A DNA stretch of 64,000 nt from Shinella lacus (GCF_010994755.1 NZ_WHSB02000005.1:157281-221280); one strand, 5' to 3'. Positions 7,952 to 16,899 are shown, counted from the first letter of the stretch. The notes: a model not told the origin generated them from the letters alone. Program-made: numbers and translations.

Positions 7952-8986
7952 TTACATGATCTTGCCGTCTACGAAGGCCTTACGGATTTCTTCGCGCTCT
8001 GCATCGGGAGCAGCGACGAGGCCGTATTCAACCAGCGGGGAGTCCGGGCCGATCATGTCTTCGCTCGTGAAGAACTCGACATATTCCTTCAGGCCCGGGA
8101 TAACGCCGAGATGCGCCTTCTTGACGTAGAAGAACAGCGGGCGCGAAACCGGGTATTCGCCGGAAGCGATCGTTTCGGTCGACGGAACGATGCCGCTGAT
8201 GGTGGCGACCTTCAGCTTGTCGGCGTTGTTTTCGTAGAAGGAAAGGCCGAACACGCCGATACCGGACTTGTTGGCAGCGATGCGAGCGAGCGTTTCGGTG
8301 TAGTCACCGTCGATGTCGACAGCCAGACCGTCCTTACGAACGGCTACGCACTTGGAAAGCTGTTCCTTGGCGTCGGCGATAGCAGCCTTGATGACGTCCT
8401 GCGCGCCAGAGTCCTTGCAGCCGTGAGCGAGGATCTTCTCTTCGAAGACTTCGCGCGTGCCGTGCTTGGAGCCCGGGATGTAGGCGGCGATTTCGGCGTC
8501 CGGCAGGTCCTTGTTGACTTCCGACCACTTCTTGTAGGGGTTGGCAACCAGCTTGCCGTCGACGACGACTTCAGCGGCGAGCGCCTGGTAGAGGTCCTTC
8601 GGCTCGAGCTTCAGGTCGGCATTGCCGGCGTCGGTTGCGAAGACGATGCCGTCGTAGCCGATCTTGACTTCCTGGATTTCCGTGACGCCAGCGGTCTTGC
8701 AGGCTTCGATTTCGTCAGCCTTCATCGCACGCGATGCATTGGCGATGTCGATGCTGTCCGGGCCGACGCCCTTGCAGAATTCCTTCAGACCACCGCCCGT
8801 GCCGCCGGATTCGACGATCGGGGTCTTGAAGTCGGGGAAGGTCTCGCCGAACGTCTCGGCAACGATCTTGGCATAGGGAAGGACGGTGGAGGAGCCTGCG
8901 ATCTGGACCTGGTCGCGCGCAACGGCAACGCCTGCGAATGCGGCGGAAGCGACAAGCGCCGCGAGGGTGAGCTTAAGAGATTTCAT
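7952..8986 (-). CDS. pstS: Phosphate-binding periplasmic protein
   Basis: Periplasmic receptor of the PstSCAB importer, 344 residues. A Sec signal peptide is visible (MKSLKLTLAALVASAAFAGVAVA, cleavage likely after residue 23). The phosphate-binding segments are IAGSSTVLPYA (near 29-39), ESGGTGGGLKEF and GSKHGTREVFEE. This is the long PstS type with SPLVEYGLVA near the C-terminus, as in other alphaproteobacteria. It is the first gene after the Pho box and should be the most strongly induced gene of the block in phosphate starvation. Confidence 0.96.
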   Translation of the reverse strand: MKSLKLTLAALVASAAFAGVAVARDQVQIAGSSTVLPYAKIVAETFGETFPDFKTPIVESGGTGGGLKEFCKGVGPDSIDIANASRAMKADEIEACKTAGVTEIQEVKIGYDGIVFATDAGNADLKLEPKDLYQALAAEVVVDGKLVANPYKKWSEVNKDLPDAEIAAYIPGSKHGTREVFEEKILAHGCKDSGAQDVIKAAIADAKEQLSKCVAVRKDGLAVDIDGDYTETLARIAANKSGIGVFGLSFYENNADKLKVATISGIVPSTETIASGEYPVSRPLFFYVKKAHLGVIPGLKEYVEFFTSEDMIGPDSPLVEYGLVAAPDAEREEIRKAFVDGKIM

Positions 8987-9081
8987 CTGGGTTCTCCCGA
9001 AGAGGACATATGTGGGAAGCGCAGGTTTCGCGCTCTCTGCCGTTGACCGGCGGCTCTTCTCTAAACCCCGATCGCCCTCCC

Positions 9082-9114
9082 TTTTATGTCAGTTTGACGA
9101 AACATTTGTGACAT
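9082..9114 (-). promoter_or_regulatory. Pho box upstream of pstS
   Basis: Read on the minus strand, three consecutive 11-base units occur: ATGTCACAAAT (9114-9104), GTTTCGTCAAA (9103-9093) and CTGACATAAAA (9092-9082). The first and third each closely match the PhoB repeat CTGTCAT/C-AAAA; the middle unit is degenerate. The site lies about 95-130 bases before the pstS start, where PhoB would activate pstSCAB-phoU-phoB. No promoter hexamers could be assigned with confidence. Confidence 0.65.
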
Positions 9115-9175
9115 GCCAAACACCTGAAATTGCTTCGCTATTTTAAACGATGCGACGAAGGCGTAATTCTTTGTG

Positions 9176-10471
9176 TCAAAACTTCACGGTAAACACCGTG
9201 CCCTTGCCCACCTCGGACTTCACGACGAGGCGTGCGCGGTGGCGGGTCAGGATGTGCTTGACGATGGCGAGCCCCAGGCCTGTGCCTTTCTTGGAACGGC
9301 TGGCTTCGACGTTAACCCGATAGAAACGTTCGGTAATCCGCGGCACGTGTTCCGGAGGTATGCCGGGGCCGTAGTCGGTGACGCTAAGTTCGACCGGCAC
9401 CTCGCCCCCGCCGGTGAGCGAAACGTCCACCCGCTTGCCCTCCTGGCCATATTTGCAGGCATTCTCGATGAGGTTCTCGAAAACCTCGACGAGTTCGTCC
9501 CGGTCGCCCGGCACGATGACGGGATGTTTCGGCAGATCGAGCACGACCTCGATGCCGAGATCGCTGGCGAGCGGCTGCAGGCTATCGCGCACATGGCCGA
9601 GCAGCGGCACAAGATCGACCGTCTGGTCCGGCGTGAGATTGGAGCGCAGTTCGAGGCGGGAGAGCGACAGCAGGTCGTCGACGAGGCGACTCATGCGCGT
9701 CGCCTGCTCGTGCATGATGCCCAGGAAGCGCTCATGCGCCTTGACGTCGTTCTTGGCGGGTCCCTGGAGGGTCTCGATGAAGCCGCGCAGCGACGCCAGC
9801 GGCGTGCGCAGCTCATGGCTGGCATTGGCGATGAAGTCGGAGCGCATGCGGTCGATGCGGCGGGCCTGCGAGACGTCGCGGAAGGTCAAGAGCCACAGCG
9901 GCTCGCTAGTGCGGTCGGCGAGCGGGGCGATGCGAACGACATAGACGGTCTCGGAGGGCAACCGCTCGGCATGTTCGGTCTCGCGCGGCTGGCCGCTGGC
10001 GATCGCGTCGCGCACCATGTCGAGGATTCCGGGCGCGCGGATACGGCCGGCAAGGTCGCTGTTGCGGGGGATCGCGCCAAAAATCGCCTCGGCGGCGCGG
10101 TTCTGGAGCTTGACGGTTTCGCGCCCGGACAGAAGCACGGCCGGCGCATCGAGCGCGCCGAGCACGGCGGCAATGGCGGAGAGGTCCTCTGCCGGCGCAA
10201 CGGGCGGGGCAGCGGCCGGCACGGGCACGGCGACCGCGGCCATGGCGCGGATGGCGGTATCCGCCATGCGACGCTCGGTGCGCAGCAGGCCGGCGATGAC
10301 GAGCAGCAGCACGGCAAAGGAAACCCAGCCGAGATGCATGCCGGCAAGCCACATGACGAAGCCGACAAAAACAGCCGAGGCAATGAGAACGCGTTCGCCC
10401 CACAGTTGTATTGCCAGCCAGCCGAGGACCGTCCGCTGATCTGCCACCGCCACCCATTCCCTTGCAAGCAT
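9176..10471 (-). CDS. phoR: Phosphate regulon sensor histidine kinase PhoR
   Basis: Membrane histidine kinase that phosphorylates PhoB, 431 residues. Two hydrophobic segments near 28-62 anchor it. A PAS-like region (about 95-200) precedes the H-box with phospho-acceptor H219 in NASHELRTPL. The ATPase domain has the N-box ENLIENACKYG, DYGPGIP and GTGLGLAIVKH. An ATG at 10519 is possible, but the one at 10471 has GGAGG placed correctly and gives the usual length. It has its own position upstream of pstS, separated by the 189-base region holding the Pho box, and is divergent from ppk2. Confidence 0.94.
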   Translation of the reverse strand: MLAREWVAVADQRTVLGWLAIQLWGERVLIASAVFVGFVMWLAGMHLGWVSFAVLLLVIAGLLRTERRMADTAIRAMAAVAVPVPAAAPPVAPAEDLSAIAAVLGALDAPAVLLSGRETVKLQNRAAEAIFGAIPRNSDLAGRIRAPGILDMVRDAIASGQPRETEHAERLPSETVYVVRIAPLADRTSEPLWLLTFRDVSQARRIDRMRSDFIANASHELRTPLASLRGFIETLQGPAKNDVKAHERFLGIMHEQATRMSRLVDDLLSLSRLELRSNLTPDQTVDLVPLLGHVRDSLQPLASDLGIEVVLDLPKHPVIVPGDRDELVEVFENLIENACKYGQEGKRVDVSLTGGGEVPVELSVTDYGPGIPPEHVPRITERFYRVNVEASRSKKGTGLGLAIVKHILTRHRARLVVKSEVGKGTVFTVKF

Positions 10472-10616
10472 CGTATCCTCCGCACCTCCATCGATTCTCC
10501 ATGGATAGCGCGGCTTCATGACATGTTTTTCACGGCGCGCTTGAATTCGCAATCCGGTTGTGGCCACCTCTTGGTGTAGCGGCCTTGGCCGTGGGCAATT
10601 TCTGAAGGAGTGCACG

Positions 10617-11498
10617 ATGGCGCAAGAAGCCGAAAGCCGGGCTGTTGAGCTGGATATCGACGACAAGAAGCGGGTGTTCGACATCGACGATCCCAAGCTT
10701 CCAGACTGGATCGATAAAAAGGCTTTCAGCTCCGACGACTATCCCTATGACAAGAAATTCGACGGCGACGAGTATGAGGAGACGCTCGAAGCGTTGCAGG
10801 TCGAGCTCGTCAAGGTGCAGTTCTGGCAGCAGAAGACCGGCAAGCGCATCATGGCCGTCTATGAGGGGCGCGACGCCGCCGGCAAGGGCGGCGCGATCCA
10901 TGCCACCATGTCCAACATGAATCCGCGCTCCGCCCGCATCGTCGCACTCACCAAGCCGACCGAGACCGAGCGCGGCCAGTGGTATTTCCAGCGTTATGTC
11001 GCGACGTTCCCAACGGCCGGCGAATTCGTGCTGTTCGACCGCTCCTGGTACAACCGCGCCGGCGTCGAGCCGGTCATGGGCTTCTGCACGCCGGAACAGT
11101 ATGAGAAGTTCCTGAAGGAGACGCCGCGCTTCGAGAAGATGATCACCTCGGAGGGCATCCATCTCTTCAAATTCTGGCTGAACATCGGCCGCGAGATGCA
11201 ATTGAAGCGCTTCCACGACCGCCGGCACGATCCGCTGAAGATCTGGAAGCTCTCGCCGATGGATATCGCCGCGCTCAACAAGTGGGACGATTATACGGAC
11301 AAGCGTGACCGCATGCTGAAGGCGACCCATACGGACCATGCGCCGTGGACCGTGATCCGCGCCAACGACAAGCGCCGCGCCCGCATCAACCTGATCCGCC
11401 ACATCCTCAAGACGCTCGACTATGAGGGCAAGGACAAGAAGGCGATCGGCGAGATCGACGACAAGATCGTCGGATCGGGCCCCGGCTTCGTCAAGTAA
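10617..11498 (+). CDS. ppk2: Polyphosphate kinase 2 family protein
   Basis: A PPK2-family enzyme of 293 residues, expected to transfer phosphate between polyphosphate and nucleoside diphosphates or monophosphates. Walker A is GRDAAGKGG (84-92); the lid and Walker B region shows [17 protein letters not shown] (140-156, with D141 and R142), followed by KFWLNI and [15 protein letters not shown] single PPK2 domain is present, so it belongs to the one-domain class. The start at 10617 has GAAGGAG six bases upstream. It is divergent from phoR, so polyphosphate and phosphate sensing are adjacent. Whether it favours GDP, ADP or AMP cannot be told from the sequence. Confidence 0.92.
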   Translation: MAQEAESRAVELDIDDKKRVFDIDDPKLPDWIDKKAFSSDDYPYDKKFDGDEYEETLEALQVELVKVQFWQQKTGKRIMAVYEGRDAAGKGGAIHATMSNMNPRSARIVALTKPTETERGQWYFQRYVATFPTAGEFVLFDRSWYNRAGVEPVMGFCTPEQYEKFLKETPRFEKMITSEGIHLFKFWLNIGREMQLKRFHDRRHDPLKIWKLSPMDIAALNKWDDYTDKRDRMLKATHTDHAPWTVIRANDKRRARINLIRHILKTLDYEGKDKKAIGEIDDKIVGSGPGFVK

Positions 11499-11501
11499 GG
11501 C

Positions 11502-12647
11502 TCATTCACCCGGCAGGATGCGGACGGCATAGAGATTGACGCTCGCATCTGCGCCGGTGATATCGCTGTTGACCAGGAGATGACCCGGCTCGCTCGGCGA
11601 GAGCGAGCCCTCGAATTCCACCTGGAACAGGATATCGGTGCGCTCCGAGATCGTGAAACGATGGCGGCCGCAGCCGCCCATCGAGCCGAAATCGCATTCG
11701 ACGGAAACCTGCACCGGCTTACCGCTGACCGACTGCACGGTGAGCGCCACCGTCGAGGTCTTGCCGCCCATTTCGCCGAGAACGTCCGGTGCTACCTCGA
11801 CCAGCACTGCGCCATCGCGATCCGGATTGGTGGAGGTGATGCGCACGGCGGGTCCTTCGTTCGTGCTCACCGCTTCGAAACGGCCTGCGCTCCCCGCAGA
11901 AAGCTTTGCCGTATCGGCCGGCGCGAAGACCGCGCGCCAATCGGCAGAGAAGCGGCTCTGCGTGTCCAGCGCCTTCTTGAGCGGGTCTTCGCCCGAAAAA
12001 TCTTCGCCGGAGACGGTCGCCGGCGGGTTGGAACCGTCGCCATCCTGGAGGGCGTCGAGCAGCCCGCTCGTTTGTACCCACCAGGCAAGCGCGCCAAAGG
12101 CTGCGATCAGCGTCGCGACGACCAGCAGGAAGGAAAACAGCCGCCCGCGGCGCCGGCGCGCCTTGGCGACGCGCTCCGGCCGGAAATCCGAAGCCTGGCT
12201 CGCTGCCGCCGCGCCGGCTGCGGATGTGGTGGCCTTGCTGCTCTTGGCAAAACCGTCCGCGCGCTCCGGCCGCATGGCGCCGAGATCACTTGCGCCGGCC
12301 GGCTGGCGTTCTTCCGCACGCGGCTCGGCGTCGATCGTCGGCTCGGGCCGCACATCGCGTTCGGCGCGCAGCACCGGCTCCGGCCGCGTTTCCACCACGG
12401 GCTCGACGCGAACCTCATGGGCTGCGACGGCGTGCAGTTCGGCGCGTTCCTCGGCCTCGATCTGGTGAATGGTCGCTTCCAGCCGGTGGCGCTGGGTGGC
12501 GATCGTCTCGGGATCGTTGATCTCCTGCTTGCGCAGGCCCGCTTCCAGCGCATTGCGCGCCGACTGGTAGATGCGCGCCCGAACTTCGGCATTGGCGCGT
12601 TCGGAACGCGCCAGCGCGTTTCTGATTGCCGTTTCCAGTCCGCTCAC
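11502..12647 (-). CDS. Conserved hypothetical protein with one membrane helix
   Basis: I do not recognise a named family. The 381-residue product (with GTG at 12647, preceded by AGAAGGG) starts with a charged, helix-rich stretch (about 1-70, ETAIRNALARSERANAEVRARI), then a Pro/Glu/Arg-rich low-complexity region, a basic patch ARRRRGR, one transmembrane helix (LLVVATLIAAFGALAWWV, near 180-198) and a C-terminal domain of about 170 residues that ends the protein outside the membrane. The frame is open to an earlier GTG at 12692. It converges on ppk2 with a three-base gap. A role at the cell envelope is only a guess. Confidence 0.75.
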   Translation of the reverse strand: MSGLETAIRNALARSERANAEVRARIYQSARNALEAGLRKQEINDPETIATQRHRLEATIHQIEAEERAELHAVAAHEVRVEPVVETRPEPVLRAERDVRPEPTIDAEPRAEERQPAGASDLGAMRPERADGFAKSSKATTSAAGAAAASQASDFRPERVAKARRRRGRLFSFLLVVATLIAAFGALAWWVQTSGLLDALQDGDGSNPPATVSGEDFSGEDPLKKALDTQSRFSADWRAVFAPADTAKLSAGSAGRFEAVSTNEGPAVRITSTNPDRDGAVLVEVAPDVLGEMGGKTSTVALTVQSVSGKPVQVSVECDFGSMGGCGRHRFTISERTDILFQVEFEGSLSPSEPGHLLVNSDITGADASVNLYAVRILPGE

Positions 12648-12944
12648 ATCCGACCCTTCTACGGGAGCCGCCAAAGGCTGCGGCCATGACACATCTGTGG
12701 AAAGAGCTCCACTTTCCGGCTTTCGTTCGTTTTTGCGTAACGTTTGCGGGGAATTTGCGCAAGCCTTCCGACAGAAACTGCTGATGCTTCACCGGGGATA
12801 AGCGCCGCGCGGGAGCCTTCGCGGTGCCGGACTGCGCGGCCCGGAAGAAGAGAACAAGCCCGGCCCGATAGTCCCTCGTCTCCCCGCTCCACAGCCCTCA
12901 GCCCGTCACCACCCCTTTTCAGAGCGGATTCTCGCTGTTATGGT

Positions 12945-12968
12945 TTTGACGTTTTCGTAAACGTCAAA
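12945..12968. promoter_or_regulatory. Perfect inverted repeat before the nitronate monooxygenase gene
   Basis: TTTGACGTTT (12945-12954) and AAACGTCAAA (12959-12968) are perfect ten-base arms around TCGT, ending 18 bases before the start at 12987. It is the only notable element in the 339-base region 12648-12986, which otherwise has no supported gene. The half-site TTGACGT recurs before the acyl-CoA ligase gene at 18617. A repressor operator is likely; the regulator is unknown. Confidence 0.55.
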
Positions 12969-12986
12969 TCAGACAGGACTTCCGCC

Positions 12987-13949
12987 ATGGCCCTGCCCGC
13001 GATCCTCAAGGACAAGCTGCGCCTGCCCGTCGTCGGCGCGCCGCTCTTCATCGTCTCGCACCCCGCGCTGACCCTTGCACAATGCAAGGCCGGTGTCATC
13101 GGCGCCTTCCCGGCGCTTAATGCGCGCCCGGAATCCCAGCTCGACGAATGGCTGGCGGAAATCACCGAGGGCCTCGCCGCGCATGACGCGAAGAACCCCG
13201 ACCGCCCCGCAGCGCCCTTCGCCGTCAACCAGATCGTGCACCGCTCCAACACGCGGCTGGAGCACGACCTGATGATGTGCGTGAAATACAAGGTGCCGGT
13301 GGTGATCTCCTCGCTCGGCGCCGTGCCGGAGGTGAATGCGGCGATCCATTCCTATGGCGGCATCGTGCTGCACGACGTGGTCAACAACCGCCACGCCAAT
13401 TCGGCAATCCGCAAGGGTGCCGACGGCCTCATCGCCGTTGCCGCCGGCGCCGGCGGCCATGCCGGCCCGCTCTCGCCCTTCGCGCTGATCCAGGAGATCC
13501 GCGAATGGTTCGACGGCCCCCTGCTGCTTTCCGGCGCCATCGCCACCGGCGGCGCGATCCTCGCCGCCCAGGCGATGGGCGCCGACATGGCCTATATCGG
13601 CTCCCCCTTCATCGCCACGACCGAGGCGCGCGCCAGCGACGCCTACAAGCAGACGATCGTCGACAGCGCCGCCGCCGACATCGTCTATTCCAACTATTTC
13701 ACCGGCATCCACGGCAACTACCTGAAACCCTCCATCCTCGCCGCCGGCCTCGACCCCGACCACCTGCCCGAAGCCGACCCATCAAAGATGGACTTCGAGA
13801 AAGCCACGACCGGCGCAAAGGCCTGGAAGGACATCTGGGGCTGCGGCCAGGGTATCGGCGCAATCAAGGCCGTTACCCCCGTCGAGGACCTCGTCGCCCG
13901 GCTGGAGCGCGAATACCGGGCCGCAAAGGGTCGCCTCTGCGCGCCCTGA
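12987..13949 (+). CDS. Nitronate monooxygenase family protein
   Basis: A 320-residue FMN-dependent TIM-barrel enzyme of the nitronate monooxygenase (formerly 2-nitropropane dioxygenase) family, which oxidises alkyl nitronates such as propionate 3-nitronate. Seen: GAPLFIVS (17-24), the FMN-phosphate loop region AGAGGHAGP (153-161, with the usual GHAG), LLLSGAIATGGAI (179-191) and MGADMAYIGSPFIAT (197-211). The start at 12987 follows closely on an inverted repeat. The natural substrate is unknown; related members act on acyl-CoA-type substrates. Confidence 0.87.
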   Translation: MALPAILKDKLRLPVVGAPLFIVSHPALTLAQCKAGVIGAFPALNARPESQLDEWLAEITEGLAAHDAKNPDRPAAPFAVNQIVHRSNTRLEHDLMMCVKYKVPVVISSLGAVPEVNAAIHSYGGIVLHDVVNNRHANSAIRKGADGLIAVAAGAGGHAGPLSPFALIQEIREWFDGPLLLSGAIATGGAILAAQAMGADMAYIGSPFIATTEARASDAYKQTIVDSAAADIVYSNYFTGIHGNYLKPSILAAGLDPDHLPEADPSKMDFEKATTGAKAWKDIWGCGQGIGAIKAVTPVEDLVARLEREYRAAKGRLCAP

Positions 13950-14045
13950 ACCGGCAATAGCGCTGCAATGCACAAGGAAAAATGCGGAAGTTGAAACTCC
14001 CCGCTTGAAATCTCCTCCCATTGCGGTTATCAGCGCACCCATTCC

Positions 14046-14067
14046 GGTCCCGATACACTTCGGGACC
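14046..14067. other. Hairpin just upstream of tRNA-Thr
   Basis: GGTCCCGA (14046-14053) pairs with TCGGGACC (14060-14067), ending seven bases before the tRNA. No T run follows. It may be a processing signal or the end of the preceding transcript. Confidence 0.35.
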
Positions 14068-14074
14068 CGGCTAG

Positions 14075-14150
14075 GCCGCTTTAGCTCAGTTGGTAGAGCA
14101 CGTCATTCGTAATGACGGGGTCACGTGTTCGAGTCACGTAAGCGGCACCA
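14075..14150 (+). tRNA. tRNA-Thr (anticodon CGT)
   Basis: A complete cloverleaf: acceptor GCCGCTT (14075-14081) with AAGCGGC (14140-14146), D-arm TTAGCTCAGTTGGTAGAGCA, anticodon stem CGTCA/TGACG with loop TTCGTAA (anticodon CGT, reading ACG), T-arm ACGTG-TTCGAGT-CACGT, discriminator A, and encoded CCA at 14148-14150. Confidence 0.97.
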
Positions 14151-14205
14151 TTCACTTTCAACTGGTTAGTTTCGATCCAAGCCTTCTCTCGCCGGGCATG
14201 CGGCC

Positions 14206-15387
14206 TCACGCTTGCGTGCCTGCCTCAAGCGTGGTGGCGGAGATCTGTTTCTTCAGGCGGGTGGCGGCCATGGCGTAGCCGCCGGCGGCGCCGTCGATGA
14301 AGTGCATGTGGTCGCGCTTCAGCGCCGTCGGCACGATGCAGGTCATCAGCGCCGAATCCTGTCGGTGAAGACCGAAGCGGCAGATGCCAGCGCTTGCGGC
14401 TTGCTCAAGCCGTGTCTCGATCTCGCGAAGCCTTTTCGGATCGATGTCTATGGTCATTTTCAGGCCGTCGTCGAACTTGCGGAAATCTGCGTTGCGGGCG
14501 ACATCCTGCCGGTAGACCCGCGCATCGAAACCGCCAAGCTTCATGCCGAAACGATAGAGCGCGACCGTCAGAAAATATTGCCCCAGAATGAACAGCCGGT
14601 GCGAAAAGCGCTTGTCCTTCGGCGCAGTTTTCGTTTCCGCCGACAGGCCGGCCATCGAAAGCCCGATCTGCGGCCCCTCCTGCGCGACGGGATGGCCCTC
14701 CCGCTCCTCGCCGGCGGCGAGCGCGACGATATCGACGATCAGCGTCTGAAACGGCTCCAGGTTGCCGGGTGCGACGGGGACTGCGATGATCGAGACGATG
14801 TCGCCGTGGCGGGACCGGATCGGGTTCCAGCGGCAGGACAGGCCGGTCAAGTCTGGACGGGCGCCGGGCGGGGCTGGCGGAACGGCGAAGAGGCCTTCCT
14901 TCATGCGCGCTTCGGCCCAGCTCGACCCACCGCCGGCAAACATCGCGTAGGAGAGATCCGGTGTGACCTGAAATCGGGCGATGCCGACTTCCCGGCCGGC
15001 TGCGTTGATATCGGCCACGGGAACGAGTGCGGCGCGCAGCGTCAGCTTCAGTTCCTCGCTTACCCAGGCCTGCACCGCCGAAAGCGCGTCGTGCGCCTTC
15101 TCCACCCCCGATGGCGGCACGGCGACCACGGCGCCATCGCCACCGAAGACGAAGGGAAGGTCGCTGTTGCCCAGCGCATTCAGGATGGCCGAGATGACGC
15201 TGGCGCCGGCCATGTTGACCGCCTTGTAGCGGCCGGCCTCGATCGTGCCGGTGGAATCGACGATATCGGCCGTCGCCAAGGCCCAGTCGGCCGGCAAAGC
15301 CCGGTAGTTCCGGCTATCGGCAACGCCGGCGAAATCGACGAAAACGGGAAGCGTGCTGAAAAATGTTTCGCTGGACAGACTGGTCAT
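14206..15387 (-). CDS. DUF3095 family protein (adenylate cyclase-like)
   Basis: A 393-residue protein that I match to DUF3095 by its layout. Residues about 33-190 resemble a class III nucleotide cyclase fold: LATADIVDSTGTIEAGRYKAVNMAGASVI (near 37-65) and FVFGGDGAVVAVPP (near 80-93), where the family has metal-binding aspartates. The C-terminal half (MGLHRQDSALMTCIVP style, near 345-365) is family-specific. Biochemistry of the family is little known, so cyclase activity is inferred. The gene follows the tRNA convergently and is divergent from the acyltransferase gene. The start ATG has a weak ribosome site. Confidence 0.8.
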   Translation of the reverse strand: MTSLSSETFFSTLPVFVDFAGVADSRNYRALPADWALATADIVDSTGTIEAGRYKAVNMAGASVISAILNALGNSDLPFVFGGDGAVVAVPPSGVEKAHDALSAVQAWVSEELKLTLRAALVPVADINAAGREVGIARFQVTPDLSYAMFAGGGSSWAEARMKEGLFAVPPAPPGARPDLTGLSCRWNPIRSRHGDIVSIIAVPVAPGNLEPFQTLIVDIVALAAGEEREGHPVAQEGPQIGLSMAGLSAETKTAPKDKRFSHRLFILGQYFLTVALYRFGMKLGGFDARVYRQDVARNADFRKFDDGLKMTIDIDPKRLREIETRLEQAASAGICRFGLHRQDSALMTCIVPTALKRDHMHFIDGAAGGYAMAATRLKKQISATTLEAGTQA

Positions 15388-15627
15388 GCTTTGAGGCTAC
15401 CATATTCGCGCATGGCAGGCGACGGCTCGTGTCTTCGAGAATCGTGCCGAGGCAGTCACGAGCTTCCCCTTTCGACGTAGGCATTTGGAGTGCTACCGAC
15501 AATGGCCACAGGCAGGTGTACCATCGATGGAAGCGCACCCAATTGAGCGGATCGATCCCCTCCCAATGCTCAAGTATGCGGCACTTTTTGCTTCGCTAGC
15601 CTGTTTCGCCTGGAGAGGGTTTGACAC

Positions 15628-16824
15628 ATGCCAAGACATGGGGTTGCCGGGCTGACAGAGGATGGAGGCCGCATAGATGCGCTGGATGGACTGCGTGGCC
15701 TCGCGATACTGCTGGTCATGATATTCCATCTCACGCTCGTCTACCCATTTGGAGCGGCGGAGAAGTCCATTTTATATATGGCCGGAGGGATCGGATGGAT
15801 CGGGGTAGACCTGTTTTTCGTCCTGTCCGGCTTCCTGATCACCGGTATTCTGATCGACACCAAGGATAACAGGAATTTCTTCAGCAACTTTTTCGCACGT
15901 CGTACCTTGCGGATATTCCCGCTCTATTACGCCACGCTAATCGTTGTCTTCCTGGTCATGCCGGCGGCAGGATACTTCAACACGCCGGAACTGAATTTTA
16001 TCCGAGAGCATCAGGTGTTTTCCTGGACCTACATGACGAACTGGGGTTTCGTCGCTGCAGGCGGCGCCCGCTTTTTCAACGTCGAGTGGTTGACGCTGAT
16101 ACACTTCTGGTCTCTCGCCATCGAAGAGCAGTTCTATCTTATCTGGCCCTTTGCGGTCTATTTTCTCAACCGCAGAAAATTTGTCGGACTGTGCATCCTG
16201 CTGATGGCCGGCGCCGTTTGTGGGCGGCTTGCGGTGGCGGCGTTCGGGATCCCGCAGGGCGCGGCCTACACGCTCACGCCCTTCCGCATTGACACTTTGG
16301 TCACCGGTGCGCTCATCGCTGTGGCCGTGAGAGACCGGACAGCGAAACAGCGTGTTTTTGCGGCGGCCCCATGGGCGGCGGCGATAGCGGCGACGTTGGT
16401 TCTTTTGGTCTTCATGCTGCGCGACGGGGTATGGTTCGCCGACCGCTGGATGCACACGCTGGGCTTTTCGGTTCTTGCCATCGGCTGGGGCGGTCTATTG
16501 GTTATGTGCCTCCCAGACTATCGAGGCGGGAGCATGGGACTGCTGTTCAAACCCCATTGGCTGCGCTTTTTCGGAAAATACAGCTACGGCCTCTACGTCC
16601 TTCACCCCTTCGTGCTGGCACATTTTTCTCCGGCCCCCTTTGCGCGGCTTGGAATGCCGGAGCCGATTGCGGCCTGCCTCTACATCACGTGCGGCATTAT
16701 CGCATTCGTCATTCCGGCCTGGCTTTCCTGGCACCTTCTCGAAAAACATTTCCTGAAACTGAAACGCTTCTTCGCAAGTGCGCCCGACACGGCCAGCCCG
16801 AAGAGAAACCTGGTGAGAACGTAG
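15628..16824 (+). CDS. Acyltransferase 3 family membrane protein (OafA/YrhL type)
   Basis: A 398-residue integral membrane O-acyltransferase that would acetylate or acylate a surface polysaccharide or lipid. Typical features: IDALDGLRGLAILLVMIFHL near the N-terminus (catalytic-type His at about 34), SGFLITGILID, FFARRTLRIFPLYY (near 87-100), and roughly ten hydrophobic helices ending at LLEKHFLKLKRFF. GGAGAGGG precedes the start. The DNA is visibly richer in A and T than its neighbours (TTTTATATATG at 15770-15780), which suggests it may be a later addition. The 240 bases upstream (15388-15627) show no other gene. Confidence 0.9.
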   Translation: MPRHGVAGLTEDGGRIDALDGLRGLAILLVMIFHLTLVYPFGAAEKSILYMAGGIGWIGVDLFFVLSGFLITGILIDTKDNRNFFSNFFARRTLRIFPLYYATLIVVFLVMPAAGYFNTPELNFIREHQVFSWTYMTNWGFVAAGGARFFNVEWLTLIHFWSLAIEEQFYLIWPFAVYFLNRRKFVGLCILLMAGAVCGRLAVAAFGIPQGAAYTLTPFRIDTLVTGALIAVAVRDRTAKQRVFAAAPWAAAIAATLVLLVFMLRDGVWFADRWMHTLGFSVLAIGWGGLLVMCLPDYRGGSMGLLFKPHWLRFFGKYSYGLYVLHPFVLAHFSPAPFARLGMPEPIAACLYITCGIIAFVIPAWLSWHLLEKHFLKLKRFFASAPDTASPKRNLVRT

Positions 16825-16870
16825 CGATCGAGAGTCGGCCCCGCTTTCCGCGAACAGCATCAGGTGCGGA

Positions 16871-16891
16871 AGCCCGCCCATGGGGCGGGCT
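16871..16891. terminator. GC-rich hairpin between convergent genes
   Basis: AGCCCGCCC (16871-16879), a three-base loop and GGGCGGGCT (16883-16891) form a nine-pair stem between the acyltransferase gene and the leftward small secreted protein gene. The following tract (CCTCTTGCTTATT) is only partly T-rich. Confidence 0.45.
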
Positions 16892-16899
16892 CCTCTTGC

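Noticed and set aside
10500-10540. A second Pho box before phoR
   Set aside because: Only one TGTCAT half-site is seen on the minus strand (10512-10530 region), without a partner at 11 bases.
15363-15599. 78-codon frame between the DUF3095 and acyltransferase genes
   Set aside because: No domain, no ribosome site, starts inside the DUF3095 gene.
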